DNA of 10,610 bases from Euperipatoides rowelli (taxonomy: Eukaryota > Onychophora > Udeonychophora > Euonychophora > Peripatopsidae), in assembly GCA_003024985.2 (NCBI GenBank), contig PXIH01S0021367.1. One strand, written 5' to 3'. A model generated the notes under the pieces. The model was given only the letters and a program-made list of their open reading frames with translations, did no database searches and had not been told where the DNA came from. This document shows, in pieces, positions 7,114 to 10,610 of the stretch (the stretch's first letter is position 1; every line of letters begins with the position of its first letter). The position numbers and the translations under genes are program-made.

Positions 7114-7500
7114 AGTTGGTATAAAACTTAGATTTTCACATCTTTTTAAACGAATTAAGAAAATTTGATAAATTAAAAATACATTTTTTTTGGCAAAATA
7201 AAACTAAATTGGCAAAGTTGAAAATTGCACGATAACACCTTTTAAGCTCAATGATACTTCTACGCAATGCTTATCTGTTGCGTAAAAATGGATAGCTTTT
7301 CGTAAGATTATGACTGCTGCAGACAAGCATGCACAATTAAAATGATAGACAGATATCCGTCATCGTCCATAATTATTTAAAAAATCCAACTTTTATCCAG
7401 GCCTATTCAATTGCTCTCCATCTTGTTTGCCATTGAACCAATCATATCTTGGCTTTATAAGTAGAGCAGAGTCCTGCAGTGAGACCCAAAACTATCCAAA
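7114..7500. other. AT-rich spacer before the 225-bp array
   Basis: No gene is visible. At its right end an ACCAATCA (7437-7444) is followed by TTTATAAG (7454-7461), a CCAAT-box/TATA-box-like pair, about 40 bp before the array. The spacing is shorter than typical, and no transcript is evident. Confidence 0.5.
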
Positions 7501-7518
7501 TTTTCAGATATCTGAAAA
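7501..7518. repeat. Perfect 18-bp palindrome at left edge of array
   Basis: TTTTCAGATATCTGAAAA. Its right half, CTGAAAA, leads straight into the first array unit, and its left half resembles the TTTTCAGG arm that occurs inside the units. The array therefore starts at a snap-back point. Confidence 0.8.
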
Positions 7519-7757
7519 AAAACCTGACCATACCTGAAAAAGACCCAACCCGATTAATGGGCTTGGTCATGCATTTTGAAATTTCATCATGCTTATTGTC
7601 GATAGGGTTAATAAAACCAGACCTGTTCAAAAATCTGGTCTGTTATTTTTTTTCAGGTCGTTTTTGTGGGTACTTGAAAAAACCTGACCCTACCCAAAAA
7701 AAAAACCAACCAAACTGTCAGACTTGGTCAGTTTTTTTTTATCCCACCTGAAAAAGA

Positions 7758-8225
7758 CCCAACATGAATGTTGGGTTTAGTCATGTATTTTGAAATTTCA
7801 TCATGTTTATATCAGTAAAGTTAAAAAAAGCAGACCTAGGTTCAAAAATCTGGTCGGGTTTTTTTTCAGGTCAGATTTTTATGGGTACTTGAAAAAAACC
7901 TGACCCTACCTGAGAAACCCTCGACCCAACTGTCAGACTTAGTCAGGTTTTTTGAAAAACCTGACCCTACCTGAAAAAAACCCAACCCGACTGTTGGGCT
8001 TGGTCATGTATTTTGAAATTTCATCATATTTATAGTCAGTAGGATTAAAAAAACAAGACCTGGTTCAAAAATCTGGTCGGGTTTTTTTTCAGGTTAGGTT
8101 TTTGTGAGTATTAGAAAAAAAAAACCTGACCCTACTTGAGAAACCCCAGACCCAACTGTCAGACTTGGTCAGTTTTTTTTAAAAAACCTGACCCTACCTG
8201 AAAAAGACCCAACCCGACTGTTGGG
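7758..8225 (+). repeat. Small hairpins inside array units (CCCAAC/GTTGGG)
   Basis: The stem CCCAAC with GTTGGG is present at 7981-7998 and 8208-8225 with the loop CCGACT. At 7758-7775 it is extended to a perfect 8-bp stem, CCCAACAT with ATGTTGGG around GA. In the first and fifth units (near 7550 and 8435) the pairing is broken, so it is not strictly maintained. Confidence 0.65.
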
Positions 8226-9082
8226 CTTGGTCATGTATTTTGAAATTTCATCATATTTATAGTCAGTAGGATTAAAAAACAAGACCTGGTTCAAAAATCT
8301 GGTCGGGTTTTTTTTTCAGGTCAGGTTTTTGTGAGTATTAGAAAAAGAAACCTGACCCTACCTAAGAATCCCCGATCCAACTGTCAGACTTGGGTCAGTT
8401 TTTTTGAAAAACCTGACCCTACCTGAAAAAGACCAAACCCAACTGTCGGGCTTGGTCATGTATTTTAAAATTTCATCATATTTAGTCAGTAGGGTTAAAA
8501 AAAACAGACCTGGTTCAAAAATCTGGTCGTTTTTTTTTTTCCAAAGTCAGGTTTTTGTGAGTACTTGGAAAAACCTGACCCTACCTGAGAAACCCCCGAC
8601 CCAACTGTCAGACTTGGTCAGGTTTTTTTTTTAAATTTCACCATGTTTATAGTCGGTAGGGTAAAAAAAACAAAAAAAACAAACAGGCCCGACAATCGGT
8701 TCAGGTTTTTTTCAGATCAGGTTTTTTTGAGTACCTGAAAATTTCAGTAGATTTAAGTACCCATGTAGGACTTTGAAGTAGAGTAGATACACTGTTGTTC
8801 TTGTGCCAATTGATTTAATTGGAAAACATCGTATTTGAAAATGGATTTACGTAAAGCAGTAAATAAAGTAAAAATAAAATATTTTACAAGATACTAGATG
8901 TTTATTGGAATTCATACTGTTGGAAATAAGACAAGGAACATGATTGGCTATTGTATAGACCCCAACCCTTAAAAATAAAACAACTAGGAACAACTTTACG
9001 CATACATCGATGTTTATTAGACTGATCGGAGCCCTTTCAGTAAAAGTATAAATGAGCTTTTAAACTTGTATTCTGAACATTT

Positions 9083-9261
9083 GTTATTTAAGATTATATT
9101 CTTACAGGCATTTAAAAATGTATGATTCATTATTTTGGGCCGTAGGACTTTTCTTATTTATTCACATCTTGTTAGTAAAGAATACAGTAATTTTTTTTTC
9201 TATATTGATATTATAATTTTTAAATTAAGGCAGAATTAAGTAGCGTGGGAGAAATCTGGAT
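9083..9261 (+). repeat. Three-copy family segment within unit copy 1
   Basis: Homologous to 10124-10315 and, more distantly, to 5607-5774. This copy lacks AGAATTTCTTACA, which is present in copy 2 at 10206-10218 and largely present in the distant copy at 5679-5689. Confidence 0.75.
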
Positions 9262-9394
9262 AAAACTAAAAATTTATTGGTAATATAGTCCAAATTATTA
9301 TATTATAAAACAAATTTTCTCTGTGTATCTGTCATTCCGAACTCTTTAAATTGAATTTTCTCCCTGCGTCTGTCCAATTCAATTGAAATTTGAA

Positions 9395-9610
9395 ATTGAT
9401 GTTACCGTAGAGGTCTAGAATATGTATATAAAAGGTCAAGGTCCTAGGTGGTCACATGGGGTGCTAGGGGTCCCAGAAATCTAAATTTTTTTAAAATGCT
9501 CCGATTAAGTTGGATTACAAATTTTGGTTACACTAGAGATCTAAAATATGTATATAAAAGATCAAGGTCCTAGGTGGTCACATGGGGTGCTAGGAGGCCC
9601 CAAAAATCTN
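9395..9610 (+). repeat. Two ~126-bp subrepeats
   Basis: TATGTATATAAAA starts at 9421 and 9547. Each is followed by GATCAAGG- or GGTCAAGG-type sequence, GTCCTAGGTGGTCACATGGG and GTGCTAGG, and preceded by GTTACCGTAGAGGTCTAGAA or a diverged form. The subrepeats differ mainly in the part before TATG and in the last 20 bp. TCAAGGTC resembles a monomeric nuclear-receptor half-site; that may be chance. Confidence 0.85.
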
Positions 9611-9708
9611 ATAAAATATGACTAATTTTTTAATATATAACTATTTATATTATCACTTATAGAATATTGTGATTACAAATATTGGTTTAATAATAAAAAA
9701 AAAAATTA

Positions 9709-9784
9709 CATGCCCTTCGGGCATGCTTAGGGTAACCTCAACATTCCCGAGAGATATTTAACATGCCCCGGGCTAACGGGCATG
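9709..9784. repeat. GC-rich double stem-loop at the unit end
   Basis: Stem-loop 1 is CATGCCC, TTC, GGGCATG (9709-9725). Stem-loop 2 has the same 7-bp arms (9762-9768 and 9778-9784) around a 9-nt loop. Each GGGCATG is followed by CT. The four arms are interchangeable, so the first arm could also pair with the last. The GC content contrasts sharply with the AT-rich surroundings. Unit copy 2 starts 19 bp further on. The position fits the terminal hairpin of a Helitron-like element, but the pairing is the only thing directly seen. Confidence 0.75.
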
Positions 9785-9802
9785 CTACTATTTCGAGCTC
9801 TG

Positions 9803-10610
9803 CATGTAGGACTTTGAAGTAGAGTAGATACACTGTTGTTCTTGTGCCAATTGATTTAATTGGAAAACATCGTATTTGAAAATGGATTTACTTAAAGCAG
9901 TAAATAGAGTAAAAATAAAGTATTTTACAAGTTACTAAATGTTTATTGGAATTCATACTGTTGGAAATAAGACAAGGAACATGAATGGCTATTGTATAAA
10001 ACTCAACCCTTAAAAATAAAGCAACTATGAACAACTTTACGCATACATCGACGTTTACTAGACTGATCGGAGCCTGTTCAGTAAAAGTATAAATGAGCTT
10101 TTAAACTCGTATTCTGAACATTTGTTATTTAAGATTATATTCTTACAGGCATTTAAAAATGTATGATTCATTATTTTGGGTCGTAGGACTTTTCTTATTT
10201 ATTCAAGAATTTCTTACACATCTTGTTAGTAAAGAATACAGTAATTTTTTTTTCTATATTGATATTATAATTTTTAAATTAAGGCAGAATTAAGTAACGT
10301 GGGGGAAATCTGGATAAAACTAAAAATTTATTGGTAATATAGTCCAAATTATTATATTAAAAAACAAATTTTCTCTGTGTATCTATCTGTCATTCCGAAC
10401 TCTTTAAATTGAATTTTCTCCCCAATGGTCTGTCCAATTAAATTGAAATTTGAAATTGGTGTTACCGTAGAGGTCTAGAATATGTATATAAAAGGTCAAG
10501 GTCCTAGGTGGTCACATCGGGGTGCTAAGAGGCCCCAAAAATCTAATTTTTTTTAAATGCTCAGATTAAGTTCAAATTTGAAATTGGTGTTACACTACAC
10601 ATCTAGAATA
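9803..10610 (+). repeat. 1,041-bp tandem unit, copy 2 (cut by window end)
   Basis: Aligns with copy 1 from 8762 at an offset of 1,041 bp, rising to 1,060 after small indels. By eye I count about 17 substitutions in the first ~415 bp (about 96% identity), plus a 13-bp and a 4-bp (TATC) length difference. The subrepeat TATGTATATAAAA starts at 10481 and the next subrepeat is beginning at 10560-10610 when the window ends. Whether copy 2 also ends in the double stem-loop cannot be seen. Confidence 0.85.

Larger units (their letters stand above)
7501..8760 (+). repeat. Satellite-like array, ~225-bp higher-order unit, ~5.5 copies
   Basis: The anchor TTGGTCAT (or TTAGTCAT) recurs at 7563, 7777, 8000, 8227 and 8452, giving periods of 214, 223, 227 and 225 bp. 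Each unit has two parts, both opening with a form of AACCTGACCCTACCTGA. Part A (~165 bp) continues to GACCCAACCCGAC, GTTGGG, TTGGTCATGTATTTTG, AAATTTCATCAT, then CTGGTCGGGTTTT and CAGGTCAGGTTTT. Part B (~60 bp) continues to GACCCAACTGTCAGACTTGGTCAG. A sixth, shortened unit follows at 8611-8760, where the next AAATTTCA comes after 165 bp instead of ~225. Open frames over the array (7479-7751, 8404-8634 plus; 7442-7630 minus) are not preserved between units because most periods are not multiples of three. Confidence 0.9.
8762..9802 (+). repeat. 1,041-bp tandem unit, copy 1
   Basis: It starts CATGTAGGACTTTGAAG exactly where the 225-bp array stops, and the same sequence restarts at 9803. In order it holds ~320 bp unique to this family, the segment also found at 5607-5774 (9083-9261), two ~126-bp subrepeats (9395-9610), an AT-rich stretch with A11 (9640-9705), and a GC-rich double stem-loop (9709-9784). 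No protein is encoded. Non-autonomous Helitron-like and other satellite-forming elements of invertebrates have internal tandem repeats and a terminal hairpin, so such an origin is possible but unproven. Relative to copy 2 this copy lacks 13 bp near 9164. Confidence 0.85.

Noticed and set aside
7442-8634. Open frames of 62-90 codons in the 225-bp array
   Set aside because: Unit lengths of 214, 223 and 227 bp are not multiples of three, so the frame shifts from unit to unit. The phrase LPEKD-T-L is only the repeated DNA word read aloud.
9430-9450. Nuclear-receptor response element from TCAAGGTC
   Set aside because: A single half-site is expected by chance, and its recurrence is explained by the subrepeats; kept only as a remark.

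Overview
The window reads as non-coding DNA from an animal nuclear genome. It is strongly AT-rich, crowded with microsatellites, minisatellites, inverted repeats and homopolymer runs, and has no open reading frame that looks like a gene. The longest open frames run through low-complexity or repeated DNA and resemble no protein I know. Single ambiguous bases at 4438, 5603 and 9610 suggest draft or clone sequence. The repeat types (a retroelement-type 3' motif, foldback elements, satellite-like units ending in GC-rich stem-loops, ATC/ATG microsatellites) fit a marine invertebrate, perhaps a mollusc or another lophotrochozoan. That placement is a low-confidence guess.

Left part (1-3060). A short retroelement-type 3' motif at the edge is followed by a TTA microsatellite and a small hairpin. 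A ~72-bp minisatellite occupies 234-704. AT-rich DNA without recognisable content runs to about 1760. A ~640-bp element with 28-bp imperfect terminal inverted repeats follows (1766-2409); inside it a GGAAGT-like motif and a CCATCTTGG-like motif recur at fixed spacing. Next is a very G-poor ATC/TTC-rich tract (2554-3000) closed by an ATG-rich tract of opposite strand composition.

Middle part (3061-7480). After ~1.3 kb of featureless AT-rich DNA comes a nested foldback structure. Outer arms lie at 4334-4604 and 6737-6964, and a second pair at 5303-5528 and 5977-6261. The inner loop holds a diverged copy of sequence that recurs twice at the right end of the window. The right inner arm contains a perfect 22-bp palindrome made of two abutting AP-1-type sites, which the left arm lacks. 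A separate long hairpin lies at about 6988-7113.

Right part (7481-10610). An array of ~225-bp units (7501-8760) has a two-part higher-order structure. It abuts a 1,041-bp unit (8762-9802) that is repeated in tandem and cut by the window edge (9803-10610), roughly 95-96% identical between copies. Each unit carries ~126-bp internal subrepeats, and the complete one ends in two GC-rich stem-loops.

No genes act together here. The most interesting content is repeat architecture: related inverted and direct repeat families that allow the history of individual changes to be read, plus possible transcription-factor sites and RNA hairpins created by those repeats.
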